64,000 nucleotides of DNA, taken from assembly GCA_031472005.1 (NCBI GenBank), contig PZJY01000004.1, forward strand, positions 62,001 to 126,000, given 5' to 3'. Below the pieces are notes generated by a model. The model ran no database searches and was not told where the DNA came from. It was given only the letters and a program-made list of their open reading frames with translations. The stretch's first letter is position 1. The number at the start of each line of letters is the position of its first letter. This document shows positions 10,461 through 21,410 of the stretch, in pieces. This stretch comes from Tetracladium setigerum. Taxonomy: Eukaryota > Ascomycota > Leotiomycetes > Helotiales. The translations under genes were made by a program, and so were the position numbers.

Positions 10461-10680
10461 GGACGAGAAAGTTGAGGTACGGTGTCGAAGAGGCCAGAGG
10501 AACGTTGTCGAAAAGTTGAAGGGACGACGTCGAAAAAGTTGAAGGGCGGCGTCAAAAAAGTTGAAGGGGGTGGCGTCGAAAAGGTTGAAGGGGCGGCGTC
10601 AAAAAAGTTGGAAGGATCGCGTCGTGAAAGTTGGAGGAATGGCGCCGAAAAGGTGCGAGAGGCAGTGTCAAATAACGCCA
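10461..10680 (+). repeat. 22-24 bp minisatellite (GTTGAAGGGCGGCGTC type)
   Basis: About nine imperfect units of AAAAAGTTGAAGGGCGGCGT with point changes and small indels. Both strands are open across it, giving Lys/Glu/Gly-rich or Ser/Thr/Phe/Pro-rich translations, which is what an indel-poor repeat yields and not evidence of a gene. Units resemble those at 41.5 kb and 55.1-55.7 kb read on the minus strand. Confidence 0.85.
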
Positions 10681-10689
10681 CGTTTCCTT

Positions 10690-11740
10690 GGTTTGCATCC
10701 TGCATGCACGCAAAATTGTCCCTTCCAACTCGGCAGCCCTGCGAGTGTGGATAACCGAGAAATTCCTGTGTGCCCCCTGCTTGGAGTTCCCAAGGGAGAG
10801 GACTATGCAGCATTCCATAGCTCTGCCTACCAACCACCAGTAACAAATACCTAGCCCAGCAAACAAACTCCTAGTAATGCCCAGGCAATCCTAAACATCT
10901 CTTCACTCTACCTCAGCAACCATCAAACCTTCTCTCAATCCACAAAACCAGTAGAGAACTTCTTCGCCACCTTCCTTAATTTCTTAATTTCTGTTCCGGT
11001 TCCCCAACAGACTGCGTCAATTTCCAGTATCACTCAAAGTATTTTACCTGCACCTTCAACTGGAACAAAGAAACCCAAGGGTTCTGCAGCTGTACTCAGA
11101 CTTGATCCGGCGGAATTTTGTTCTGAGGAGCCTTCTTATCGAAACCTATCCTTTTATTCCAACTAACCAGCCGCAAAGATGAGGTACCAGAGAAGACGAG
11201 GAACATCTTACTAACACTTTCACAGCGCCGTAGGATTTCAGCAATATGATTACAAGGACGAAGGCAGTACTCAATATATCGGACAATCGTACACATGGTT
11301 CAGTAAGCTGAGCAACTTTGGAGACAGGTGTAAGGTTACTAATCCGCTTAGACTGCAAAGGCAACATCAATCAACACCACTTTCAAGTTCCATCAACGAT
11401 GGAGTTCGGAGAACACAAGCTCATGCCAGCCTACCCTCAATCAACATCTTTGAGCCGGTCACTAGGCAGGTCCACACAAGAGCAAAGAAATCTCGAAAGC
11501 CAAGGACTTGGAGCACACCTGGACAGCTCAATGAGCAAACCTCATATTGTATCAAAACATTTCTCTAGATATTCATTATCAGAAAAAATCCTAGTATACA
11601 CGAACAGCATCTCGACTTCTCCTTTGCTCTTGCAAAATTCTCCAGTTTACATGGTGGGGCTCAATTGTTTTTCAACACTAACAACCTGCCCAGGCCCTGT
11701 AGCAATTTTACCATCAAAACAGCCAGGCATGTAAGTCACA
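10690..11740. other. intergenic, no gene seen
   Basis: A+C-rich sequence with ORFs up to 138 codons (11318-11734) that lack domain character and conflict between strands. Possible decayed UTR of the zinc-finger copy that follows. Confidence 0.4.
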
Positions 11741-11787
11741 TATTCAGTAGTTTTCTCCCACATGAGTCTAAATTCCAAACTATAGTC

Positions 11788-12104
11788 CACAACCACAATC
11801 ACTTTCTTCCTTGTCAGACTTCGAAATCCACTACTCTCAATTATCTTCGCATCACCACCAACACCAAATCAACACCATAGCCAAATCAAAATCTGGTGGC
11901 CGTTCCAAATCACAATGCTGGGAACACGGTTGCAATGGCCGTCAATTCTCCACATTCAGTAACCTCCTCCGCCATCAACGTGAAAAATCCAACCAAAAGA
12001 AATTGTTCTGCTCGCACTGCACAGCCAATTTTACGAGAAAATCGGCCAGGAATAGACACATGGAGCTCAAGAAATGTAAGGAAGAGAAAAAAAAAATGAA
12101 ATGA
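11788..12104 (+). CDS. small C2H2 zinc-finger protein, copy A of a dispersed family
   Basis: An open frame after an in-frame TAA encodes a Gln/Ser/His-rich lead and two C2H2 fingers: CWEHGCNGRQFSTFSNLLRH and FCSHCTANFTRKSARNRH, then a Lys/Glu-rich tail to TGA 12102-12104. Finger 1 has C-x4-C and only an H-x4-K end. No in-frame ATG precedes the fingers, so a spliced upstream exon or non-function must be assumed. About 640 bp including both flanks (11740-12380) recurs at 17.16-17.75 kb and inverted at 44.10-44.70 kb. It is the best-preserved copy. A DNA-binding role is inferred only from the fingers. Confidence 0.5.
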
Positions 12105-12109
12105 TATAA

Positions 12110-13430
12110 GTTGAGGAAACGTGAACGATATTATGGTTTCTTGATCTGTGCTTTCGTGTCACGGTATGTCCAAACGATAGTTATTTCGGGAAAGTGGTGG
12201 TATTGTTGTAACATATGTAGGACTAAGGTTGAGTTAGCTATTAAATGGGTGTGAAGGTTTTGATATTATGATTCAGCTTGTTGGGTGTGATGCCAAATCA
12301 CTATTTTCGGGTATATAACTACTCTACCAAATTCGGACTAGCGGATTCGCTCGCTTTGTTTAAGTTATATAGCTTTTAACAACGGGACCTCAAATTCTTC
12401 GAGGTTTTCTTTGACTTGAAGTAATTCTCAGTTTGGGTCATCTTCACTTGTTGTTGTTTACATTTTCTCGACGAACCATGTGCGAGTACACCCAAGTCGT
12501 TCTCCACTGTAGCCACACCCATGCCGAGTGTTACAAATATGAGCAGACACAAACGCTGCCCCTCGTGGGTTGTCGGTAAGGTATTTATGTCATCCATAAT
12601 GCTAAAATAATTACAGATTTCATAGATTGGTATCATCTCCTGGATCACAACTTTTGATTTGGAATTGACTTGTTCAACACTGTCTTGGTACCTCGCATTT
12701 TGAGAAGAGAGGCGAATGTAAGAGGTTCAAAATGTGACGTTGAGGGTGTTGGTTTTATTCAACTAGCCGGGGCTCTCCTCCTGATAATTAGTTGGGCATC
12801 GCCGAGCAGCTGTCAGCCACTTTGACAGGCGGAGGAAAAGAGTAGCATTTATGCATAAAAACAAAGCATAATTGCATGTACGTTGAAATAAGAACTTAGA
12901 CTAAACAAGTAATAATCAGCTCAAGACACAGAAATTGTCTGCCAAGTTGCCTTTCTTTGCTCTTTCCACTTTTTCGTCCCTTTTCGCTCCTTCGCTTCTC
13001 CTTGTCATCCTTCTTGTCTTTCTCCTTCGGCTTTGGAGTATTGTTACCCGCAAGTGCATCGGTGATAGGGTCGTAGAATTTTATCAGGATGAACACCCCT
13101 CCTCCACAAATCTGTCAGTTACCCTGAGACGTACTACTTCTACGTCGCTTGCTTCGCCTTGACCGACGTACAGGAGTTGAAGTTTTCGGCTGGAGATTAT
13201 TTTGATTGAGGACATACATCCCTTTCGCGTCGAATCTACCCAGCGAATAGGATCTCCCGCATTTGCGCCCTCGGCCCCTGTCATCCTCTGTTTTGAGACA
13301 GGGACCACCCCATGTCTACCAGCCCTTTGTCATCTTCCCATACATTCTCAGAAAATCAGCTCAATGGTCGACTAGACACCAACGGCAAGGTATCCACACC
13401 AGCCCCGCGGTGAGAACGAGGCAATCCAAG
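12110..13430. other. intergenic with a Lys-rich minus ORF
   Basis: Minus ORFs at 13308-13084 (MVPVSKQRMTGAEGANAG..) and 13096-12896 (FYDPITDALAGNN then a KEKDKKDDKEKRR run) overlap and could be exons of one gene, but I find no splice pair that joins them and no known domain. Confidence 0.25.
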
Positions 13431-13562
13431 CTACGGAGGTACAGGACCAAAGTATGTCCCACCGCCTTTTTTAACCAGGTTCATGATGTACGGGCAGAAT
13501 GGTCTGGTTGGCGGCAGAACAAAATCGGTGGGACGTACATGAGGTCCTGCACCTCCGTACTT
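13431..13562. repeat. 132-bp fold-back element
   Basis: Left arm 13431-13482 and right arm 13505-13562 are complementary: CTACGGAGGTACAGGACC pairs with GGTCCTGCACCTCCGTA, then GTCCCACCG pairs with CGGTGGGAC and AACCAG with CTGGTT. Mismatches are few and the loop is about 20 nt. It resembles a fold-back MITE. No clear target duplication is seen. Confidence 0.8.
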
Positions 13563-14177
13563 CCATGCGTTGTTGTTGCTTGGTGTCAGACCAAATTATT
13601 GAATATGGCTTTGACCACTTTCGATCAAGCCGCCAAGGATGGTTCGCAAGCTGATTATAGCCCAGAGACTCGAACCCCTTCCTCCAAGTGGTGAGTGCCG
13701 AGAATCGAAGTCTTGAAGCATGCTCTCTTTACCATCCAGTATACTTCGAATCAAGTGGAAAAATCTAGTAGAAAAGACTAACTACAATTTCCATATTTAA
13801 AACCGTGGATTGGAAGTCACACTACGGTGTTGCTACCCGAATTGGCAGTAATAAGAAGATATTCATTCAATGAGATGGGAAAACGAGGCGAGTTGTGCTC
13901 ACCGAGGGAGGGGAAGTCTCAGAAAGCGATCACTATTGCGAACCACAGATACCTAAAGATAGGCAAACAGTTCAATAACTCGGCTGGTCACTAATCGAGG
14001 CCACCCCAAAATCTGCTATTAATTGACCAGATTCCACTTTCTCATTCTCATCCTGTAGACATCAGTTTAGGGCAGCATTCATGCTTCTACGAGCAACCAC
14101 TCCAACCTCACTCTTTGTGTAAGACCACTATTGCGATCTCCATCACCACCCTACTGACAAACAATGTAGATACGATC

Positions 14178-16954
14178 ATGCCTCAGAAGCAGCCAGACGT
14201 CAGCGAGCTATGGATCCAACAATTGCGGCGTAACAACAAGACCACCCCGGCTTGGAGTTGTATATATTGCGAAGACCCGCGTATCTTCACATCAGCCGAA
14301 AGTCTATGGTCGCACGCGTCGTCGGTCCATCCCAACCATCTGCCTGCTGCAGAAGACGAAGAGGCTCGGGAATCTTTTCGACGCATTTTCGAAGCGGAGT
14401 GCGCGGACAAAAAGTGCGTCAAGGCAGCCCCTCCCCAAAATCCCAAGTCCCCAGGTCCCATGCCTTATATACAGGTACATTCACACCGAGACTGACATGA
14501 CCCCCCGATAGGCCAACACGCGACGAGAGGAAGCCTGTTCTCAACGAGGCCAACAAGCAACCAGAGCCTCCTCCTTCAAACCACTCAAAACGTCCCCTGA
14601 GTTATGCCGACCCGCCTCACGCCCCAACTCGTACCTTGTCGGCCATTGGTGCCTTAAACTTGGGTACACCGCGTGGGAGTGACGATATAATTATGCAGAA
14701 TACTTCAGAAGATGATAGGCAGACGCCAGATCTCCCTCGAAAGCGTCTGGCCACTGGGGATGGGATCTCAGCTGGCTCTGCTTCACCTTTCAGGGAGCAG
14801 TCTCCAGAACAACCACCGCCTCGACGGTCCAAGGGAAGACCAAATTCGGCACCCTACGGCACTGCCTCGGGGGAACTTCGAAGGAGTGATGGCTTTGACT
14901 CACGTCCCAGCGTTCGTGGCAAGCAACTTTGGACGCCTGATCATAGTATATCCTTTGCTCGCCCCTCTGTCGACCCATCAAACAATGCCTCCATTCAGGC
15001 ACAAAGGTCTCGCCAACAAACATCTCAGAGACAACCACAACAGGCATTAAGCTCTCAGTCCCGCAGTCAAACTAAACCTCAAGAATCTTCCTTCGCCAAC
15101 ATGTCACTTTCTTCCAAGCGGTCTCAAACGCAAAGACTTCAACCACAGACCGAAGCTTATGATATCCTCCGGCAGCCCGAGACAAGACCTATATCACAAG
15201 AGCAGCTCGTCGCCGAAGTGAAAGGTATATATGCCGGTCTTGTTATGGTCGAGGCTCGCTGCATCGAAGTCGATGGGAAACATGCTACCTTGGCTCAAGC
15301 TGATCCAAGCTCGCCACCGAAAATCAACAATGAGCAATGGCAGGCCTTGATAGCTTTGCATCGTACGCTTCTTCATGAACACCACGACTTCTTCCTCGCA
15401 AGTCAACATCCCTCTGCTAGTATCGCACTTCGCAGGTTGGCCTCTAAATATGCCATGCCAGCTAGGATGTGGCGGCATGGCATCCATTCTTTCTTGGAAC
15501 TCTTAAGACACCGCCTACCAGCTTCGCTGGATCATATGCTTGCCTTTATCTATTTAGCGTACTCGATGATGGCCCTGTTATACGAGACAGTGCCTGCCTT
15601 TGAAGATACCTGGATAGAATGCCTTGGCGACTTAGCAAGATATAGAATGGCTATAGAAGATGATGACATTCGTGACCGGGAAGTCTGGACTGGAGTTGCA
15701 AGACACTGGTACTCTAAGGCATCGGACAAAGCTCCTACTACAGGCAGACTTTATCACCATCTCGCGATCCTTGCGAGACCTAATGCCTTGCAACAACTGT
15801 TCTACTACTCTAAGTCACTCTGTGTGGAGACCCCGTTCACTTCAGCTCGGGAGTCAATTCTGACACTCTTTGAGCCTGTTATGAATGCTACTGGTCCAGC
15901 ACAGTACAGACTACCACCTCTTGATACAGCATTTGTGAAGGCCCACGGGTTACTTTTCACTGGCAAGGACATGGACAAGTTTGACCAAACAGTGAAGGAG
16001 TTCCACGCTCTCCTCGACAGCCAGATCGGCAGGGTCACTCGCAAATTTATGGAGCAAGGCTACCATATTGCCGTTGCTAACGCCGTTGCCATGATGGGCT
16101 TTGCCTCGCCAGAGAATACCTTGATGCGGGCTATTGCTTCGCAAGCAAAAGTCTCGCACCCTACGGAGTCGAATCAACCTGCCGCTGAACCCTCGCCCGA
16201 CGACTTGGCGCTCTCGCTCGTCTCTTTCAGGCACGCCGAAAGTCTTTCCAATAAATCATTTGAAATTGTTCTCCAACGCATTGGCGATCCCAACGTTCTT
16301 CCCTTTATCCATGTTACACTAGTCTTTATCCTATATATTTCAGCCCATGCCGACGCAATGAGCTTCATTCAAGAAGATCTCCCATGGGGGCTTCTATCAA
16401 ATATGCTGAACACTTTACTAGGATCTCGGAGGAGTCCAGACCGAATCGAGGGGAACACATTTCCTTTGCCTGAGAAGGATGAAGTCCGGCCATTTCCAGA
16501 AGATTATGCTATGCGAGGGCTTTTATGGACGACTTCCTACTTTCCTGAACTATGGTTTAACAACGACAAGATCGACGAGGAAGAAAAATATCGGGAAGCT
16601 GCATCCATGACAGAGCAGCGCAAGGAAAGAATTCTCTGGCTTGCCTGCATGATTGCCAAACGAGGTGCATGGCTGAGTTTTACCAATGGGAGGTTCTCGG
16701 CTTCAGAGGCTCCCAACAAGCCAGAAATTGTCTTGATGGCAGGACCTGAGAGAATTGAATCAGAACACGCAATTATGCCTGAGAGTAATGATCCTGAACT
16801 TATCACACCAGGATCTCGAACACTGACATCGAGATCTGAAACGACAATTGGCTCCGTCAAAAGGAACAAAGCCTGGGAGTCTGTCACGTCCGAGGGCGAC
16901 CAAGACCCTACAACTCCCATAGAGCTGGCAAATGCGAAAGAGCTCTCAACATGA
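14178..16954 (+). CDS. Est1-type (telomerase-associated / 14-3-3-like) DNA/RNA-binding protein
   Basis: CDS join(14178..14474, 14528..16954), about 907 aa; the 53-nt intron has GTACAT and CTGACATG, but its 3' end is chosen mainly because phase requires it. The first exon has a C2H2-like pattern (WSCIYC..F..LWSHASSVH). A Ser/Pro/Gln-rich disordered region follows to about residue 310. The folded part begins LVAEVKGIYAGLVMVEARCI and includes RMWRHGIHSFLELLRHRLP, WIECLGDLARYRMAIED, WYSKASDKAPTTGRLYHHLA and ILARPNALQQLFYYSKSL, the hallmark helical repeat of Est1/SMG-type proteins. Yeast Est1 recruits telomerase; filamentous-fungal homologues are little characterised. The frame is intact over 2.4 kb, with normal base use, so the gene is constrained. 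Antisense ORFs here are shadows. Confidence 0.85.
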
Positions 16955-17159
16955 ATGAGGCGCCCCATAACGTGTAGTAAAGCGTGATGAATGATATGAA
17001 TGATGTCAATGGAGAAGCTGATGTGGAAATGGATGATTGGATATGGCAAGCAAATAATCGCATAAGCTTCCCAATTGTTGCCTAGCACCAGCACATATAT
17101 TGCCCTACCCAGCTCCAGCATTAATCTCACCATCTCAACGAACACACGAATAAGCGATG

Positions 17160-17750
17160 TATCTGCAGTTTTCTTCCACATAAGTTTAATTCGAAGCTAC
17201 AGGCCAAGATAACAACTACTCTCCTCCACCCAACACCCAATCAGCACCACGGCCATCTTAAGATCCGGTGGCCACATTCGTCTCCTCCCCAGCCGCTCCA
17301 AACCACAATGCTGGGAACACGGCTGTAACGATCGCCAATCTTCCACACCTAGTAACCTCGTCCGCTATCAACGTGAGAATTCCGGTGTAGCGACAAGGTT
17401 ATTCTGTCACAATGCGGAGTCAAATGCACGAGAACAACGGCTAGGAACGGACAAAGTGCGCACTAAAGATGCACGCAAAAATAATGGCGAAGTCGTCAGC
17501 TCACAAGACACACATATACTCAAGTTTCTTGATCTGTGCTTTTGTTCCACTGTTCCTCAAACGCATGATAATTTTGAAAGGCGGCGGCATGGTTTCGTCA
17601 TTAGGTTGGTGGGCCGTTGCCATGTCTTTGGCGAGAGTCATTAATTCACACAAGATTTGGAATTGTCATAAGGCTAGTCAAATGTGCATTAATATTTTCA
17701 GACGAGTCATTGATGTTTGTTCATAGTTACGCGGTTTAGAATTCACTCAC
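17160..17750 (+). pseudogene. C2H2 zinc-finger family, copy B (decayed)
   Basis: Aligns by eye with copy A from its upstream flank to its downstream flank. Finger 1 is still legible (CWEHGCNDRQSSTPSNLVRY), but the His of the L-x2-H position is Tyr (CAT to TAT), finger 2 is scrambled, and stops occur. The 3' flank keeps GTTTCTTGATCTGTGCTTT. It starts 200 bp past the stop of the Est1-type gene. Confidence 0.7.
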
Positions 17751-18320
17751 TCGCTCAATGGATGACTGGGAAAATGCTCTGAAAGTAGATACAGTACCAA
17801 TAATCTTTTTCGGTATCTGTTCTACCATACTTAGCACCAATATATATTTGAATTGATGACGAATAGCAAAAAATCATAAGCTGCGAATACGATAATAACT
17901 CCGTTTATGGTCATACTTGTGGAGAAATATCTATGCCAGTATGTTGCGCAAAATAATTAGCCAGAGTTGAGATAGTACTAATGTGTCTTCTAACGAAAGA
18001 ATTCATGAATAGATATAGGTTTTATTATTCGAGAAATAGTCAAGCTCTCATCACAACAATCTGGTTGCCAACTAGCTTAATCAACCGCTTCTAAATCACT
18101 GGCGAAACTCTTCCAAAAAACAGCGAATATCTGAAGATTGCGATCCTTTAGGGCTTAATATAACATAGAGACGAGTGGTAGCTCTATATCACGTGTACCG
18201 TCACACTCGGCACCCGGGTGGACGCTTACTGCTGCCCTAGTTCGGCAGAGGATATACTCAATATATCTTGATAAGTTGCCCAATAAGAAAACTCTTACAT
18301 CTCCCGCCTGCGATAGTGTA
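17750..18320. other. intergenic, nothing seen
   Basis: AT-rich, no ORF of protein character. A CACGTG lies near 18191. Confidence 0.4.
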
Positions 18321-18326
18321 CATGAG

Positions 18327-19021
18327 TTAAGTTAACTTTGCTAGACGTGCAACAGCCACAAAAGGGCGCGTGTTGATAATGATTTCATGACTGCCAAGGG
18401 GAACAATAAATTGCCCTCCACACGGCCTCATCCCTAGTCGACGAATAGACTCAAGCATTCCCAAGTGTTCATTAAGGGAGAGGACACATCGATAAAGAAA
18501 CGGTTGAATTAGCGTGACAGGCAGCAAAACTTTCCCAACCTGTTTGATTCGAAGGTTGGCCAAGGCACGAAAGAACGAGGCAGATAGTGCAGGCAGGTCA
18601 TGGTATGACAGGCAAATTGTTCACAATGTTGTTGATTGAAAGAAGAAAAAAGAAGAAAGGACGGATGTGAAAAGATAGAGGTGATCAGGCTCCAGTAACG
18701 CGATAGGTAACAGATCCAAAGATTGTGCTTAACATGGGGCTTTGGGTTGGGATTAGATTTTTTATCTTGGTATCTTGCTCCACCACCATATACGTAAATC
18801 TCCATAATACAAGGGGTAAAATTATAACGTGGTGTAGTAGGCGTCCGGAAAGGGGCGCCGTCCACGAATTGCACAGTGGTTAGAAGCCCAATCCGCGGCA
18901 TTACTAGATAGACAGCATAACCATCATGCAAGATGATTGCATAAATGCCATGGTTACCTGCAGCATATTGACCGATGAATAAACTCTCATCGACACTTCC
19001 GACAAGAGGATGAAGAGCCAC
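18327..19021 (-). CDS. unrecognised two-exon gene divergent from the CENP-A gene
   Basis: From ATG 19021 the minus strand reads MALHPLVGSVDESLFIGQYA..GIYAIILHDGYAVYLVMPRI..IMEIYVYGGGARYQ to about 18770. A second open stretch from about 18615 to the stop at 18327 reads LPALSASFFRALANLRIKQV..FLYRCVLSLNEHLGMLES..FIVPLGSHEIIIN. The segment between them (about 18620-18765) loses protein character and is taken as an intron, although I cannot fix its ends. Family unknown. Its start codon is 280 bp from that of the CENP-A gene on the other strand, so they may share a promoter region. Confidence 0.4.
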
Positions 19022-19300
19022 CGACCCCGTCCCCCCAGCCCCAAGATGACTAACACACAGCTTCTCTCACCTTCCACAAGCCCCTCCTCGCAAATATCAT
19101 CACCTGACTGCTACTCTACTCATACCTCTGATTCGCATTCGGGCTGTACCCCGATGCCTGTCGCAAACCTTTTACTTCCATCCATCCCAATCGCTACAAG
19201 CTTTTTGCGTCTGAACGAAAGAGGCTCCCATCTCATTTTCAATCACGACAACCTCCATCTTTGTCAACGCCTTTCACTTCACTCCACAGCATTACAAAAT

Positions 19301-19979
19301 ATGGCACCGAGACCTGAAAATCCGGGCAATCGAAAGGCCCAGCCACGAAGAAACCAGGTTGGAGAAGTTTGGGGTGTGTTGAGCGTGAGTCTTCCAATCA
19401 TCATATACTCTTCCAGGCGTGCATAGGATTCGCGCATCGAATAGTCTCTTCACATTTGCAAAAGCAAAAGAAGAATTCGTAAAGAAAAACTGGAGCTAAG
19501 AATTTGCAAAAAAATAGCAGGAGATCCCATTCCCCGAGGCAAAAGACGTCGCTACAAGTCCGGCACCCGCGCCTTACAAGAGATTCGTCGATATCAGAGG
19601 TCCACAGATCTTCTCCTGCAAAAATTGCCCTTCTCTCGATTGGTAGGTTTCTCCTTTCCCCTTCATTCGTCTCCCTACCCTCAAATTTCGCTTACCGTTC
19701 TCTTCTGTCTAACAAATTTGCTAATTTGTATGTGTACTGGTTTAGGTACGCGAAATAGCCCTCCTCCTACGTCCCACGAACGAAGGCATGCGTTGGCAAA
19801 CGCAAGCTATAATGGCACTTCAGGAAGGAACCGAAGCATTTCTCGTTCATTTATTTGAGGATACTAATCTTTGCGCTATTTATGCGAAGAGGGTTACAAT
19901 TACGCAGAGGGATATCCAGCTTGCGAGGAGAATCCGGGGGCTTGGGGGGGCTTGGGTTGATTGCGAGAGGAGAGAATGA
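19301..19979 (+). CDS. centromere-specific histone H3 variant (CENP-A/CenH3)
   Basis: Proposed CDS join(19301..19373, 19521..19642, 19746..19979), 142 aa. It replaces histone H3 in centromeric nucleosomes and defines kinetochore position. After a short basic tail (MAPRPENPGNRKAQPRRNQ) come GDPIPRGKRRRYKSGTRALQ, EIRRYQRSTDLLLQKLPFSR, VREIALLLRPTNEGMRWQTQ and FLVHLFEDTNLCAIYAKRVT. A lengthened loop 1 (RPTNEGMRW) distinguishes it from canonical H3. The second intron (103 nt) is sure. The first junction (donor GTGTGT at 19374, acceptor 19520) is chosen by phase and could be elsewhere, for example a GTGAGT at 19385. The start has a good context (CAAAATATGGC). Intact; expected single-copy and essential. 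Confidence 0.88.
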
Positions 19980-20029
19980 AGATAGGGTGAGGAAATATAT
20001 GAGGGGATTTGCATGAAAAAAAAGATATA

Positions 20030-20579
20030 AAAATTAATTTAGATGATGGTATTTGTTACACTATCCGCCTATTCCCGTCCAAATATTAAGCGAGAAACCT
20101 GGTCAACGTACTATAAACCCGCTACTCATGTTTCTTCTACCTTCTATATTCTTACCACCCATGTATTGATAATCAAGCTTTATTTTTGGTAATTCTCGTT
20201 AATCTCTCTTCTACTACTTATCCCTTGCTTGCTGAATCCTCCCATTCCATTTTCTCCCATCCACAATCCAGCCTATCACCTGAAAAATGTGACGCGTCCT
20301 CGGTGGTTTGCCATTCATTTGTCGTGCTACGCCAGTCGCTCCTTTGTTCTCTAGTCTTTTATTTTTTCTCCTTTTATCTTCTATAGTTATTCTTTTTTTC
20401 CCTGTCACTCTTCTCTTTGTCTCTTTTACTTTTTCTTCTCTCCTGCCCTTTGCGTCTATTCGGCCTCATTTGATTTGACTTGACCCATTTAACTCCTCTT
20501 GACCCATTTAATTCCTCTTCTTGTAGCCCTCTCCTCAACCAAGGGCTTTTCTACAACACTTGTATTAAGACTACAACCA
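20030..20579. other. 3' region of the CENP-A gene, pyrimidine-rich
   Basis: T+C-rich tract with a local tandem pair of CTTGACCCATTTAAYTCCTC at 20478-20520. No gene seen. Confidence 0.4.
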
Positions 20580-20691
20580 GAGTGGTCAATAAGCCAGTAA
20601 GCCAGCTATAAGGTAGCCAAAATATCTCAGCTTGCTGGCTTATGATAAATAAGCTTAGGGTTATACGCTCATAAGCTGCTGATGACCACTC
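20580..20691. mobile_element. MITE-like inverted-repeat element, 112 bp
   Basis: Ends are perfect 9-bp inverted repeats GAGTGGTCA and TGACCACTC. A second inverted pair lies inside (TAAGCCAGTAAGCCAGC against CAGCTTGCTGGCTTA). There is no coding capacity and no clear target duplication. Confidence 0.65.
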
Positions 20692-20699
20692 ACAATGGA

Positions 20700-21410
20700 A
20701 GGTCAAAAATTTAGACCCCTTCATCTTCACCGATTACTTGTCCCCTTTCCCTCCCCTCCATTATTTACAGTACCATCCTCCATCAATTCCTAGCCACCTA
20801 TACCACTCCGAACAGTATCAGCTACCAGTAAGACATTGACTTGGCTATTACAGGGTAATGTAATCATAGTTTTGATGTATTGGAGTCCGAGACAACTCAC
20901 CTCTAATGAGCTAGCTTGATGTGTTGTACTAGTTTACATTTTCTTTAAGAGCAAGTATTTTGAGTCCTAGACTTGTAGACCTTGTACAAATACTCAGAAA
21001 TGGAAATAGTTAATACTGATTTTTAGTAGGTGCATGTATTCAAGCGGAAATCACACTAATATTGCCTGCATTATCACGGCAAGGAATTATACAGAGTATA
21101 ACCTAGCACGGAAATCAAGAACTAGGCAATCTCCTTAAACACAATTCGACAAACCAATCAAGATGGGCTAAGAATATCCTGATAAAGTCCAATTGAGACC
21201 ATTTCTACAAAACGCTTTTCTTAGATATAGAACAAAATGCATCCATTATCGAAAGTTCTCACTCTGAGTGGTGTATTTTCCACACGAGCTAGTAAATTGC
21301 TCAAAAACTAAGATATACAAAATAGGATCAAACTCTTGATAAGGTTGTCATCAGCTTGTCCAATTTGATCTAAGCAATGTCAGCATTTATATACAAATTT
21401 TAATATCATG
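20700..21410. other. intergenic, nothing seen
   Basis: AT-rich sequence without ORFs of protein character. Confidence 0.4.

Noticed and set aside
10482..10866. overlapping ORFs on both strands rich in Lys/Glu or Phe/Pro/Ser
   Set aside because: They are translations of the minisatellite, open in several frames because of the unit sequence.
13650..13760. tRNA-like pieces on the minus strand (GGGGTTCGAGTCTC and a D-arm-like GGATGGTAAAGAG)
   Set aside because: Acceptor and anticodon stems do not pair and the arms are wrongly spaced. At most a decayed tRNA-derived sequence.
16537..17181. 214-codon minus ORF antisense to the Est1-type gene
   Set aside because: Lies opposite a clearly coding frame and has no domain character; it is a shadow ORF.
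20478..20520. minisatellite of CTTGACCCATTTAAYTCCTC
   Set aside because: Only two units.
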